Assembly (NCBI GenBank): GCA_900556645.1
Contig: USPJ01000004.1
Span: 1-16,669 of the forward strand
DNA: 16,669 bases
Direction: 5' to 3'
Origin: an uncultured Lachnospiraceae bacterium
GTDB lineage: Bacteria; Bacillota_A; Clostridia; Lachnospirales; Lachnospiraceae
Position 1 is the first letter of the stretch; each line of letters opens with the position of its first letter. Below, in pieces: positions 5,649-14,018 of the stretch. The position numbers were made by a program, and so were the translations under genes. The notes below the pieces were generated by a model, which was not told the DNA's origin, did no database searches, and saw only the letters and a program-made list of their open reading frames with translations.

Positions 5649-6606
5649 CCCGTTCTTCTTCCTCAATTTCTCCCACCAATTCTTCTATTAAGTCTTGGAG
5701 GGTAATAATTCCTGACAATCCGCCGTATTCATCCAACAGAACCGCAAAATATATCCGTTTCTGTTTCATATTTTTAAGCAGTATATTTGCCTTCATATTT
5801 TCCGGTACAAAGTACGGTTCCTCCGATGCATGATTTAAAATATAGGATTTGTCTCTGTTCTTTTCCCGAAAATATTCTTTGGTATTCAAAATGGCAATGA
5901 TATCTTCTTTGCTCTCCCCGTAAATGGGATAATAGGTGTGACGGCTTTGGTAAATAATTTCTTCCCATTTTTCTATACTGTCTGTCATACTTAATGATAT
6001 CACATTTCGCCGATGAGTACATATCTTTTCAATGAAAATATCATCCAATTCAAAGACATTCTGAATGATTTCACTTTCTTCTTCCTCTTCCGGGTTGATT
6101 CCCATTCTTTTCAAGATAAAATTGGTGGATTTTGTAAGCAAAAAGACCAAAGGAGCAAATACTTTTGAAACCATACTTAACATTCCCGCCATTCCCAACG
6201 CCATAGACTCTGACTTCTTCATGGCAATTCGTTTCGGTACCAGTTCCCCGAAAACCAGATTAAAATATGCCAATACCATGGTAATCAAAACGACTGCAAT
6301 ATTTTTTAATATCTGCTGAGAAATAGGCACTCCCAATCCTATCAGCCATGTAACCAAGGGCGTTGCAAAATTTTCTGCCGCAAAGGCACTTCCCAAAAGT
6401 CCCGCCAAAGTAATTGCAACTTGTATAGTAGCCAAAAATTTTGCCGGCTGCTCTGTTAAATCCACCAGTTTTTTTGCCCTTACATCTCCTTCTTTTGCAT
6501 CCTGCCTTAATTTTGTTTCATTTAAAGAAATTACCGCAATTTCCGCATTGGCAAAAACTGCATTTAAAAAAATCAATACAATCTGTAACAATAATGCACC
6601 TAACAT
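5584..6606 (-). CDS. Truncated CNNM/CBS-domain membrane protein (hemolysin-C/CorC type)
   Basis: A 340-residue protein of the CNNM/HlyC-CorC family, membrane proteins linked to Mg2+ or other cation efflux. The DUF21 transmembrane domain (about 1-165) has NAVFANAEIAVISLNETKL and FGELVPKRIA. A CBS-pair region follows (about 190-315), with EYGG at 293-296 and QDLIEELVGEI at 304-314. Two parts are missing: the usual TEEEIRxMV-type linker before the CBS pair (here just NPEEEEESEIIQNVFELDD), and the whole C-terminal CorC_HlyC domain that should follow residue ~315. Family members are usually about 420-450 residues. The start at 6606 is preferred (GGAG 6 nt upstream); an ATG at 6618 is in frame but lacks a ribosome site. 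It may be a degenerating gene or a reduced variant. Confidence 0.8.
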   Translation of the reverse strand: MLGALLLQIVLIFLNAVFANAEIAVISLNETKLRQDAKEGDVRAKKLVDLTEQPAKFLATIQVAITLAGLLGSAFAAENFATPLVTWLIGLGVPISQQILKNIAVVLITMVLAYFNLVFGELVPKRIAMKKSESMALGMAGMLSMVSKVFAPLVFLLTKSTNFILKRMGINPEEEEESEIIQNVFELDDIFIEKICTHRRNVISLSMTDSIEKWEEIIYQSRHTYYPIYGESKEDIIAILNTKEYFREKNRDKSYILNHASEEPYFVPENMKANILLKNMKQKRIYFAVLLDEYGGLSGIITLQDLIEELVGEIEEEERDVNSREYKRGTRSIYQGDVPV

Positions 6607-6621
6607 TTCATTCTCCATTTC

Positions 6622-6650
6622 ATAATAGTGTTTCTTTTTTCAGACAACAA
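6622..6650 (-). promoter_or_regulatory. Promoter candidate for the CNNM gene
   Basis: The minus strand has TTGTTG (6645-6650) and TATTAT (6622-6627) with a 17-bp spacer. Transcription would start near 6615, leaving only a very short leader containing the GGAG before the ATG at 6606. The -35 box overlaps the T-tract of the preceding terminator. Confidence 0.4.
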
Positions 6651-6684
6651 AAGGCACCACCTGTTCATTCCCACAGGCGATACC
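6645..6684 (-). terminator. Intrinsic terminator of the cysE-cysS-mrnC-rlmB-sigH operon
   Basis: On the minus strand, arms 6673-6684 and 6653-6664 form a 12-bp stem (three G-U pairs) with an 8-nt loop, followed by TTTTGTTGTC. It lies 170 bp downstream of the sigH stop. The G-U pairs exist only in the minus-strand RNA, which sets its direction. Confidence 0.75.
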
Positions 6685-6852
6685 TTCTTCTATCACATAA
6701 CACTACATGGAGCGGTACTGTTTTTCCCATATGTATTTTCGCACCCGTCACTGTCTTCCATGTATCCTATCACACCTTTCTTATTTGATGCTCTCAAGAT
6801 AACATATGAATCACTGCGTTACAAGGTGCCTTGTACTTTCTTAACTCTTTCT

Positions 6853-7455
6853 TTATGTGTCATCCCGCAGTTTTCCTTTGATTCTCTGCAACGCATTGTC
6901 AATGGATTTTGCGGGTTTTTCCATAATCTCCGCAATCTGCTGATAATCCAAGCCCTGAAGCGTCAACACCAGTACCTGACGTTCCATCTTACTGAGACGC
7001 TCATTGATTTTTTCCTGAAATGCCAGCACGTTCTCCCGGTCAATCACCAAATCCTCCGGGTTTCCATCTGTCAAGGACTGCAATACTTCGGACAGAGGCA
7101 TTTTCCCCTCTTCGTTGGTCTCCTCATAGAGAGAAACATAGGAATTTAAAGGTGCATGCTTTTTCCGCTGAGATGCTTCCATTGCCGTATACATCTGACG
7201 GCTGATGCAAAGCTCCGCAAAATGATAAAAGCTTACCTCTTTCTCCTCCTGATAGTCCCGGATTGCTTTAAAAAGTCCTATCATTCCCTCCTGAATCAAG
7301 TCATCATTGTCCGCACCAATCAGAAAAAATGCATTGGCTTTTTTCCGCACCAGATTCTTATATTTTACCATCAGATAATCTACAATTTCTTTATCTCCGG
7401 CTCTCATCTGACGAATCAGTTCTTCATCTGTCTTTCCATCATAGGAACCTATCAT
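6853..7455 (-). CDS. sigH: RNA polymerase sporulation/stationary-phase sigma factor SigH
   Basis: A 200-residue sigma-70 family protein. Region 2 spans about residues 20-90, with the core-binding signature DDLIQEGMIGLFKAIRDY (51-68). Region 4 spans about 145-197, with the helix-turn-helix LDYQQIAEIMEKPAKSIDNA that reads the -35 box. Length, motifs and position after rlmB identify SigH (Spo0H), which directs early sporulation and transition-state genes. The ATG at 7453-7455 lies 7 nt after the rlmB stop, with only a weak GGGG site, so translation is probably coupled to rlmB. B. subtilis has rae1 (yacP) between rlmB and sigH; it is absent here. The operon terminator follows at 6645-6684. A dedicated sigH promoter is not evident. 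Confidence 0.93.
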   Translation of the reverse strand: MIGSYDGKTDEELIRQMRAGDKEIVDYLMVKYKNLVRKKANAFFLIGADNDDLIQEGMIGLFKAIRDYQEEKEVSFYHFAELCISRQMYTAMEASQRKKHAPLNSYVSLYEETNEEGKMPLSEVLQSLTDGNPEDLVIDRENVLAFQEKINERLSKMERQVLVLTLQGLDYQQIAEIMEKPAKSIDNALQRIKGKLRDDT

Positions 7456-7462
7456 TTTTCAT

Positions 7463-8212
7463 TTACCCCATTCGCTGTCTTACAATTTCATATGCCAATA
7501 TTCCGGCTGCCACCGATGCATTTAAGGAATCGATATCGCCTTTCATTGGAATCGACGCTATAAAGTCACAATTTTCTTTTACCAGCTTGGACATTCCGTC
7601 TCCTTCACTTCCGATTACGACGCCAATGGGTCCCGTCAAATCCAACTGATACATGGTCTCGCCACCCATGTCCGCTCCCACAAACCACATTCCTTTTTCC
7701 TTCAATTCCTTCATGGTCTGGGTAAGATTAGTTACCTTTGCAACAGGAGTATAGTTTAAGGCTCCCGCCGAAGTTTTTGCAACTGTTGCCGTCAAGCCTA
7801 CTGCACGGCGTTTTGGAATAATGACCCCGTGGGCTCCTGCCAGATTTGCTGTTCGGATGATAGCACCCAGATTGTGTGGATCCTCGATTCCATCCAGTAA
7901 AAGAATAAACGGCGGCTCTCCTTTTTCCTCTGCCTTTGCCAGAATATCCTCCACCTTGGCATATTCATATGCCGCAGCCATAGCAATGACCCCTTGATGT
8001 TTCCCGGTTTCCGAAAGCTGCTCCAGCCGTTCTTTTTTTACATAATTAATAATTGTATCGTGTTTTTTTGCCTCTCTGGCAATGGTTTTTAACGGACCGT
8101 CCATACAGCCGTCTAAAAGAAACACCTTGTCCATAGGTTTTCCGGAACGAAACGCCTCCAGTACTGCATTCCGTCCTTCTATCTTTAACTCCTGAAGATT
8201 TTCTTCACTCAT
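7463..8212 (-). CDS. rlmB: 23S rRNA (guanosine-2'-O-)-methyltransferase RlmB-type (SpoU/TrmH family)
   Basis: A 249-residue SPOUT enzyme that transfers a methyl group from AdoMet to a ribose 2'-OH, in this subfamily the guanosine equivalent to E. coli 23S G2251. An N-terminal substrate-binding domain (about 8-80, EGRNAVLEAF) precedes the knotted catalytic domain. The three family motifs are DPHNLGAIIRTAN (111-123; N114 and R120), GSEGDGM (201-207) and IPMKGDIDSLNAS (221-233). The start codon overlaps the mrnC stop region, and AGGAGG lies 5 nt upstream. It corresponds to B. subtilis yacO in the same gene order. The family is certain; the exact target nucleotide is assigned by homology. Confidence 0.95.
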   Translation of the reverse strand: MSEENLQELKIEGRNAVLEAFRSGKPMDKVFLLDGCMDGPLKTIAREAKKHDTIINYVKKERLEQLSETGKHQGVIAMAAAYEYAKVEDILAKAEEKGEPPFILLLDGIEDPHNLGAIIRTANLAGAHGVIIPKRRAVGLTATVAKTSAGALNYTPVAKVTNLTQTMKELKEKGMWFVGADMGGETMYQLDLTGPIGVVIGSEGDGMSKLVKENCDFIASIPMKGDIDSLNASVAAGILAYEIVRQRMG

Positions 8213-8633
8213 ATTTGCCTCCTAATCCGATTTTTACAAGCTCCACCAATCGTTCAAATTCATCCTGTAAATAGAGGTAACCCATCAATGCCTCGAATCC
8301 GGTGGCTTTCCGATAATCACTCATGGTGGCATTTTTCGCCATGGTAGGGGATTTTGCATTTCTGCCTCTGCGGTAGATATCTGCCTCCTTCTCTGTCAGA
8401 TGTGGCTGCAAAACCTCCATCATTTCTGCCTGAGCCTGTGCTTTCACAAGACGGCTTGTCTCCCGATGGAGATTGGCTGCTTTGGTGTTTCCCTTTCCCA
8501 CAATGATGGAGCGAATCACCAAATCGTAAATACCATCCCCGATATAGGCAAGAGTCAACGGCGAGTATGTTCTTATGTCAACCGATTCCAACTGGAATTG
8601 TTCTTTAATATATGCATCTATGCCCTTTTCCAT
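8205..8633 (-). CDS. mrnC: Mini-ribonuclease III (23S rRNA maturation)
   Basis: A 142-residue RNase III-like endonuclease without a double-stranded RNA-binding domain, as in MrnC/YazC, which trims 23S rRNA precursor in Firmicutes. The catalytic signature is [11 protein letters not shown] with D33, and the second acidic motif is [13 protein letters not shown] with E114. The basic [10 protein letters not shown] segment lies between. The ATG at 8631-8633 overlaps the cysS 3' end by 16 bp and has AAGGAG just upstream. It overlaps the rlmB start by 8 bp. This tight packing shows an operon. Confidence 0.95.
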   Translation of the reverse strand: MEKGIDAYIKEQFQLESVDIRTYSPLTLAYIGDGIYDLVIRSIIVGKGNTKAANLHRETSRLVKAQAQAEMMEVLQPHLTEKEADIYRRGRNAKSPTMAKNATMSDYRKATGFEALMGYLYLQDEFERLVELVKIGLGGKYE

Positions 8634-10024
8634 TTTACTCCTTCTCTGGTATCCTCCAATATGATTCCTTTTTCCAACAGCATATCCCGAATCTCATCTG
8701 CTCTGGCAAAATTCTTTTCTTTTCTGGCTGCCTGACGCTCTTCAATCAATGCCTCGATATCGCTGTCTAAAATCTCTTCCTCTTTCTCAATAATGATTCC
8801 AAGTACATCGCAGAGAGTTTTTAACCGCTGATACATTGCCTCCAAATATTCTTTTGACTGCTCTCCATTGGTGTTGGTATTGATGTATTTTACCAACTCA
8901 AATACCGCAGATACCGCATCGGCTGTGTTTGCATCGTCCTCCATGGCAGCTTCAAATTTTTCCACATAGACTTCACTTTTTGCAAAAAGCTCCTGTTCTG
9001 TCGTATCCATTCCTTTGTCGGCTGCTTTCTCGCCAAGATGCTTCACATTGTCTGCCGCTGTCAAAATTCTGTCCAATCCGTTCTTTGCCGCCTCCATCAG
9101 CTCCGCGCTAAAATTCAGCGGGCTTCTGTAATGGGCACTGAGCATGAAGAAACGAAGTACCTGCAAATCATATTTTTCCCCAATCTCCCGGACTGTAAAG
9201 AAATTACCGGAGGATTTGGACATCTTCTTATTGTCAATATTCAAAAATCCATTGTGCATCCAATAATGGGCAAAATTCTTTCCGTTTGCCGCCTCAGACT
9301 GGGCAATCTCATTTTCATGGTGCGGGAAAATCAAATCCTCTCCACCTGCATGGATGTCTATTTCATCTCCCAGATATTTTTTGCTCATTACCGAACATTC
9401 AATGTGCCAACCCGGACGTCCGTCACTCCATGGAGACTCCCAATACGGTTCTCCGTCCTTTTTCGGTTTCCAAAGTACGAAATCCAACGGGTCTTCCTTG
9501 AAATCTCCGGTCACCTTGATATCCCGGTGTCCGCCTTCCAAATCGTCAATATTCTTATGGGACAGTTTTCCGTATTCCTTAAAGCTTCTGGTTCTAAAAT
9601 ATACGGTTCCGTCCTCTGCACAATAGGCATGACCTTTTTCGATTAACTGCTCAATCATTTCAATCATTCCCGGAATTTCCTGGGTTGCCAGAGGATGCGT
9701 GGTTGCCGGCTTTACATTCAAAGCCTCCATATCCTTTTTACATTCTGCAATATAACGCTGTGCAATCTCCTCTGCATCTACGCCCTCTTCCATTGCTTTT
9801 TTAATAATCTTGTCATCCACATCTGTAAAATTGGAAACATAGTTCACATCAATTCCCTTATACTCCAGATAACGACGGAAAGTATCAAAGACAATCATAG
9901 GTCTTGCATTTCCGATATGGATGTAGTTGTATACGGTAGGTCCGCACACATACATGCTGACCTTTCCCTCTTCGATTGGTTGAAACTCTTCCTTCTGCTT
10001 TGTCAATGTGTTGTAAATCTTCAT
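8618..10024 (-). CDS. cysS: Cysteinyl-tRNA synthetase
   Basis: A 468-residue class I aminoacyl-tRNA synthetase that charges tRNA-Cys. The HIGH-type motif is HIGNA (36-40) and the KMSKS motif is KMSKS (267-271). The zinc ligands that select cysteine are visible as C27, C210, H235 and E239, matching the E. coli set. The anticodon-binding helical domain fills the C-terminal third, and the length is standard. The ATG at 10022-10024 has AGGAGG upstream. It follows cysE by 9 bp and shares its Cys-responsive T-box leader, so expression should rise when tRNA-Cys is uncharged. Confidence 0.97.
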   Translation of the reverse strand: MKIYNTLTKQKEEFQPIEEGKVSMYVCGPTVYNYIHIGNARPMIVFDTFRRYLEYKGIDVNYVSNFTDVDDKIIKKAMEEGVDAEEIAQRYIAECKKDMEALNVKPATTHPLATQEIPGMIEMIEQLIEKGHAYCAEDGTVYFRTRSFKEYGKLSHKNIDDLEGGHRDIKVTGDFKEDPLDFVLWKPKKDGEPYWESPWSDGRPGWHIECSVMSKKYLGDEIDIHAGGEDLIFPHHENEIAQSEAANGKNFAHYWMHNGFLNIDNKKMSKSSGNFFTVREIGEKYDLQVLRFFMLSAHYRSPLNFSAELMEAAKNGLDRILTAADNVKHLGEKAADKGMDTTEQELFAKSEVYVEKFEAAMEDDANTADAVSAVFELVKYINTNTNGEQSKEYLEAMYQRLKTLCDVLGIIIEKEEEILDSDIEALIEERQAARKEKNFARADEIRDMLLEKGIILEDTREGVKWKRA

Positions 10025-10033
10025 AAATTCCTC

Positions 10034-10708
10034 CTACTCTTTTCTTCCTGCCTTTAATGCTTTTACTTCGTTTTCCAAATCAATGATTTTATTGCAAAGT
10101 ACAGTATTTGTCTGCTGTAAACAGGTAATATCCTCCATAATCGGATCCGGCAAATGAATTTGATCCATGTCGCTGCGTGGTACTTTTTCGTTGTCCCGTT
10201 TTACGATTCTTCCCGGTACACCCACCACTGTACAGTTTGGAGGAACTTCCTCCAACACAACGCTGCCTGCTCCAATCTTGGAATTTTTTCCTATGGTAAA
10301 GGAACCGATAATTTTCGCTCCGGCACTAACCATGACGTTGTCTTCCAAAGTGGGATGACGCTTTCCGGTTTCCTTTCCGGTTCCTCCCAACGTAACCCCT
10401 TGATACAGGGTTACATTGTCCCCGATAATGGTGGTCTCTCCGATGATGACACCGCTTCCGTGGTCGATAAAGAATCCTTTTCCAATGACGGCTCCCGGAT
10501 GAATCTCGATTCCCGTTTTTCTGGCTGCTTTTTGGGACAATTTTCTGGCCCGGAAATAATGTCCTTTTTCATACAATTTATGTGCTTTTCTGTAAGTCAT
10601 CATTACCCGAAAGCTTGGGTAAAGCAATACTTCCCATGGAGACTTAATGGAAGGATCTCTCTCCTGTATTACCTGAAATTCCTCTTTGACATGACGTATA
10701 AAGCCCAT
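10034..10708 (-). CDS. cysE: Serine O-acetyltransferase (EpsC-type)
   Basis: A 224-residue enzyme that acetylates L-serine with acetyl-CoA to O-acetylserine, the first committed step of cysteine synthesis. A short N-terminal helical domain (1-62) leads into a left-handed beta-helix built from hexapeptide repeats (about 66-165). The active site is IDHGSG (81-86; D82 and H83) and GGTGKETGKRHP (108-119; H118). The tail from about 190 to 220 is helical and may form a coiled coil. It is shorter than E. coli CysE (273) because the N-terminal domain is reduced, as in the EpsC form of Firmicutes. The ribosome site AAAGGAAG precedes the ATG at 10706-10708. First gene behind the T-box. Confidence 0.95.
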   Translation of the reverse strand: MGFIRHVKEEFQVIQERDPSIKSPWEVLLYPSFRVMMTYRKAHKLYEKGHYFRARKLSQKAARKTGIEIHPGAVIGKGFFIDHGSGVIIGETTIIGDNVTLYQGVTLGGTGKETGKRHPTLEDNVMVSAGAKIIGSFTIGKNSKIGAGSVVLEEVPPNCTVVGVPGRIVKRDNEKVPRSDMDQIHLPDPIMEDITCLQQTNTVLCNKIIDLENEVKALKAGRKE

Positions 10709-10737
10709 TTTTTACACTTCCTTTGAAAAATAAAGTT

Positions 10738-10759
10738 AAAAAAGTGTGCTGAGCACACT
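10738..10759 (-). terminator. Second hairpin with T-tract between T-box terminator and cysE
   Basis: On the minus strand, AGTGTGC (10753-10759), a 3-nt loop and GCACACT (10743-10749) form a 7-bp stem followed by a T-run. It has the form of an intrinsic terminator placed after the T-box terminator. The same arm could also pair with AAGTGT just after the cysE ribosome site, so a translational role is possible. Confidence 0.55.
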
Positions 10760-10769
10760 CTCAGCTAAA

Positions 10770-11012
10770 AAATAAAAAACTCCGTCTCTGATTAGAGACG
10801 AAGTTATCCGCGGTTCCACTCTAAGTAGAGCATTTCTGCTCTCTCTCAAGACACGTAACGTGTGTACCCCGTATCCGGCTACTCTTTTCACCGAATCAGC
10901 TCCCGAATGCACTTCAAAAATCCAGTTTCCAAGACTGCTTCCAGCCGATGACAGTCTCTCTCTGAGGTCTGTAACTTCCTACTCTCTTCGTTCTTGGCTT
11001 TTTCTTATCTAC
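10770..11012 (-). promoter_or_regulatory. T-box riboswitch, tRNA-Cys type, controlling cysE-cysS
   Basis: The leader carries the T-box sequence TGGAACCGCGG (10808-10818). It ends in a 12-bp terminator stem (10794-10805 with 10778-10789, loop of 4) followed by TTTTTTATTTTTT. A long stem I precedes it, with a TGC triplet (10909-10911) in the purine-rich segment GAAGTGCATTC, a plausible Cys specifier codon. The variable base of the bulge (TGGA) would pair with discriminator U, the base found in bacterial tRNA-Cys. This agrees with the downstream cysE and cysS. Binding of uncharged tRNA-Cys should favour the antiterminator and switch the operon on. The specifier position is my reading, not a folded model. 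Confidence 0.92.
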
Positions 11013-11018
11013 TTTAGT

Positions 11019-11047
11019 AGTTTATGCAAAAAAATCCTTTTTGTCAA
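11019..11047 (-). promoter_or_regulatory. Promoter of the cysE operon, overlapping the ispF stop codon
   Basis: TTGACA (11042-11047) and TAAACT (11019-11024) on the minus strand are 17 bp apart. The -35 box contains the TGA stop of ispF, so the two transcription units abut without any gap. Start of transcription near 11012. Confidence 0.75.
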
Positions 11048-11586
11048 TGTTTTTTGCATCCCGTACAGGAACTGCAATTCATAGCACTGTCTGCCACAGC
11101 AAAGCTTCCCTCATAGATTCCGGTGAGAGAACAGATTGCCTGTGCTGCAATTCCCTCTTCCCTTCCGGTAAAGCCCAATTTTTCTTCGGTAGTCGCTTTT
11201 AGATTAATCTGATTTTTTTCTATCTTAAGCACCTTGGCAATGTTTTCTTCCATCTCCTCCATATAAGGACGAAGCTTGGGTCTCTGGGCAATGATGGTGG
11301 CATCAATATTTTCAATCACATATCCTTCTTCCTCAATCAACCCTTTCACATGCTCCAAAAGCTTCATACTGGAAATGCCTTTGTACTTTTCGTCGGTATC
11401 GGGAAAATGCTTTCCGATATCTCCCAGAGCCGCTGCTCCCAACAATGCATCCATAATTGCATGAATCAGTACATCTGCATCCGAGTGACCCAGCAAGCCT
11501 AAAGAGTGTTCAATCTTCACGCCGCCTAGAATCAAATCTCTGCCTTCCACCAAACGATGTACATCATATCCCATTCCTACTCTCAT
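11044..11586 (-). CDS. ispF: 2-C-methyl-D-erythritol 2,4-cyclodiphosphate synthase with Cys-rich tail
   Basis: A 180-residue enzyme of the MEP isoprenoid pathway that cyclises CDP-methylerythritol phosphate and releases CMP. The zinc ligands are D8, H10 (GYDVH) and H42 ([18 protein letters not shown]). Other family blocks are [11 protein letters not shown] (55-65) and [20 protein letters not shown] (131-150). The ATG at 11584-11586 is chosen (AGAGG upstream); the open frame extends further up, but those codons overlap metH and lack homology. The family usually ends near residue 155-160. Here about 22 more residues follow, ending [11 protein letters not shown] with three cysteines in a CX2CX2C pattern. 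It begins 10 nt after metH and looks co-transcribed with it. Partner gene ispD is not in the window. Confidence 0.95.
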   Translation of the reverse strand: MRVGMGYDVHRLVEGRDLILGGVKIEHSLGLLGHSDADVLIHAIMDALLGAAALGDIGKHFPDTDEKYKGISSMKLLEHVKGLIEEEGYVIENIDATIIAQRPKLRPYMEEMEENIAKVLKIEKNQINLKATTEEKLGFTGREEGIAAQAICSLTGIYEGSFAVADSAMNCSSCTGCKKH

Positions 11587-11596
11587 CTTTTTACCT

Positions 11597-14005
11597 CTAT
11601 TTCTGTAACAATTCTGCCACCAAACGCACACAATCCGCCGCATCACTGGAATAACCGTCTGCTCCGATTTCATCTGCAAACTCCGGTGTGATGGCGGCAC
11701 CGCCAATAAAGATTTTGCCTTTATACTGTTTCTCTTTTGCAAGATTTACCACATCCTGCATCCGCATCATCGTGGTGGTCATCAACGCAGAAAGACCCAC
11801 CAGCTCTGCCTGCTCTCTGATGGCTGTTTCAATAATCACATCCGCCGCAACATCTTTTCCCAAATCAATGACACGGTAGCCGTAATTTTTCAGCATCAGC
11901 ACCACCAGATTTTTTCCAATGTCATGGATATCTCCTTCCACCGTTGCCATAATGATGGTGGCACTGTCCTGCGTATTCTCATCCCGTTGTAACATAGGCT
12001 CCAGATAACCGATGGCCTTTTCCATGGTCTGTGCACTGGCAATCAGCTGCGGCAAAAAATAGATTTTTTTATCAAAGAGATTTCCAACCTCATTGATTGC
12101 CGGAATCAGATGATGATCTATAATTGCTCCCGGCTCCTCTCCTTCTTTCAACGCAAGGTCTACTTCTTTTAATATACCCGCTTTATTTCCTTTTAACACC
12201 GCTTCAAAAACCATGGATTTTTCTTCCTGTGGTTGTCCCTGCTCTGTCTTTGGCAATTTCTCTGTATGATTTTGGTTCACATGCTGAATATAACGAATGT
12301 CACCGTCTTTTTTATTCAGCAGCATGTCGGAGGCAAAAGCCGCATTCATCAAAAGCTCCTGAGAGGGATTGGCAATGGCCATGGTCAGTCCCTTTGCAAT
12401 CGCCATCGTCAGAAATGCCGTATTTACATAACTTCTATCCGGCAAACCAAAGGATATATTTGACAAGCCACAGACTGTGGCAAGTTCCAGTTCTTCTTTA
12501 CAATAGGAAATGGTCTCAAAACACTCAAGTGCCGCCTTTGGATTGGCACCCACGGTAGCCACCAGTCCGTCCACCACAATGTCCTCTTTTTTCATACCAA
12601 GGGATAAGGCTCTGTCCATAACCTTGTGAATGATTTCCTGTTTTTCCGCCACGTCTTTTGGCAGTCCCACATCCGATAGCGGTAGCAAAATAAACATGGC
12701 TCCGTATTTTTTTGCCACCGGCAGCAGCTTCTCAAATTTTTCTTTTTCTAAAGAAATAGAATTGATGAGTGCCCGTCCCGGATATATCCGCAAAGCCTCC
12801 TCAATAACTTCTACATAACTGGAATCGATACAAAGAGGACAATCCACAATAGAAGAAACCTCTTCGATGGTTTTCAACATCATGGATTTTTCGTCAATTC
12901 CGTTCAGTCCCATATTGATATCTAAAATTGCGGCACCCTTTTCTTCCTGCTCTCTTGCCATGGAAAGCACCAGTTCCAGACTGTCTTCCCGCAGCTCCGT
13001 CTGCAATTTTTTCTTTCCGGTGGGATTAATCCGTTCCCCAATCACCAGAAAGCTTCCGTCCAAATCTATTTCCACTGATTTCCGTTCAGAAGTCAACATA
13101 CGTCTCGGCTGTTCCAACGGCTTATGAATCGGCATATCTCCTACCATTTCCACCAATGCCTGTATGTGTTTTGGGGTGGTTCCGCAGCAGCCGCCCAAAA
13201 CAGCCGCTCCCGCCTCTACCAGTTTTTTTGCCGCTTTTGCAAATTCCTCCGGCTCTGTCTTATAAACCGTAACACCGTCTTCTAACTCCGGCAGACCTGC
13301 ATTGGGCTTTGCCAAAATCGGAACGGTGGCGTACTCTGCCATCTGTTTTACCAAACTCACCATATCTTCCGGTCCGGTGGAACAGTTCAGACCTATAACA
13401 TCTGCTCCCAGACTCTGTAATACTACCGTTGCCGTTACCGGGTCTGTACCGTAAAGGGTTCTTCCATCTTCCTGATAGGTCATGCTGACCATTACCGGCT
13501 TGTCCGTCAGTTCTTTTAAAGCAATCAACGCCGCACGAGTTTCCTGCAAACTCATCATGGTTTCCACCACGTAAAGGTCTACTCCTGCCCTTTCGATTGC
13601 CTGAATCTGTTCCTTATAAACTTCCACCAATTCTTCAAACCGCATATCCCCCATGGGATAAAGCTGTTTGCCGCACATGGTCAAATCTCCTGCAATCAGA
13701 GCCTTTCCACCGGCTGCCTCCCGGGACAGCTCCACCAACTGGTGATTCAGCTCTTCCACCTGATTCTCCAGTCCATACTCTTCCAGTTTTATGCGGTTTG
13801 CCGTAAAAGTCGGTGCATATAAAATATTGGTTCCTGCCTCCACATAATCCCTTTGAAGTTTACATAACACTTCTTTGTGTTCCAATATCCATGTTTCCGG
13901 GCAGCATCCCATCGGCATTCCTGCATTCATAAGATTGGAACCTGTTGCTCCGTCCAAAAAAATCGGATGTGTCTGTATCATCTGTTGAAATTCTGTCTTT
14001 GTCAT
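11597..14005 (-). CDS. metH: Cobalamin-dependent methionine synthase lacking the reactivation domain
   Basis: An 802-residue protein that moves a methyl group from methyl-tetrahydrofolate through cobalamin to homocysteine, giving methionine. The homocysteine/zinc module (about 1-290) has C208 (GLNCSTGP) and C273-C274 (GGCCGTTP). The pterin-binding module spans about 315-580 ([17 protein letters not shown]). A cap domain and the B12-binding domain follow, with the axial histidine in DIHDIG (H694). The protein stops after the B12 domain; the roughly 300-350-residue AdoMet reactivation domain of the E. coli enzyme (about 1,200 aa) is absent, so a separate activator protein is expected elsewhere. 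It starts 13 nt after the upstream MTHFR-fusion gene and is followed by ispF at 10 nt. Confidence 0.95.
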   Translation of the reverse strand: MTKTEFQQMIQTHPIFLDGATGSNLMNAGMPMGCCPETWILEHKEVLCKLQRDYVEAGTNILYAPTFTANRIKLEEYGLENQVEELNHQLVELSREAAGGKALIAGDLTMCGKQLYPMGDMRFEELVEVYKEQIQAIERAGVDLYVVETMMSLQETRAALIALKELTDKPVMVSMTYQEDGRTLYGTDPVTATVVLQSLGADVIGLNCSTGPEDMVSLVKQMAEYATVPILAKPNAGLPELEDGVTVYKTEPEEFAKAAKKLVEAGAAVLGGCCGTTPKHIQALVEMVGDMPIHKPLEQPRRMLTSERKSVEIDLDGSFLVIGERINPTGKKKLQTELREDSLELVLSMAREQEEKGAAILDINMGLNGIDEKSMMLKTIEEVSSIVDCPLCIDSSYVEVIEEALRIYPGRALINSISLEKEKFEKLLPVAKKYGAMFILLPLSDVGLPKDVAEKQEIIHKVMDRALSLGMKKEDIVVDGLVATVGANPKAALECFETISYCKEELELATVCGLSNISFGLPDRSYVNTAFLTMAIAKGLTMAIANPSQELLMNAAFASDMLLNKKDGDIRYIQHVNQNHTEKLPKTEQGQPQEEKSMVFEAVLKGNKAGILKEVDLALKEGEEPGAIIDHHLIPAINEVGNLFDKKIYFLPQLIASAQTMEKAIGYLEPMLQRDENTQDSATIIMATVEGDIHDIGKNLVVLMLKNYGYRVIDLGKDVAADVIIETAIREQAELVGLSALMTTTMMRMQDVVNLAKEKQYKGKIFIGGAAITPEFADEIGADGYSSDAADCVRLVAELLQK

Positions 14006-14018
14006 ATTTCCATCCTGC

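Noticed and set aside
6628..7149. 173-codon plus-strand frame opposite sigH
   Set aside because: Antisense to sigH and its terminator; no homology recognised.
11587..11742. Longer N-terminus for IspF
   Set aside because: These codons lie inside metH in another frame; IspF normally starts at the [10 protein letters not shown] block, which has its own ribosome site.
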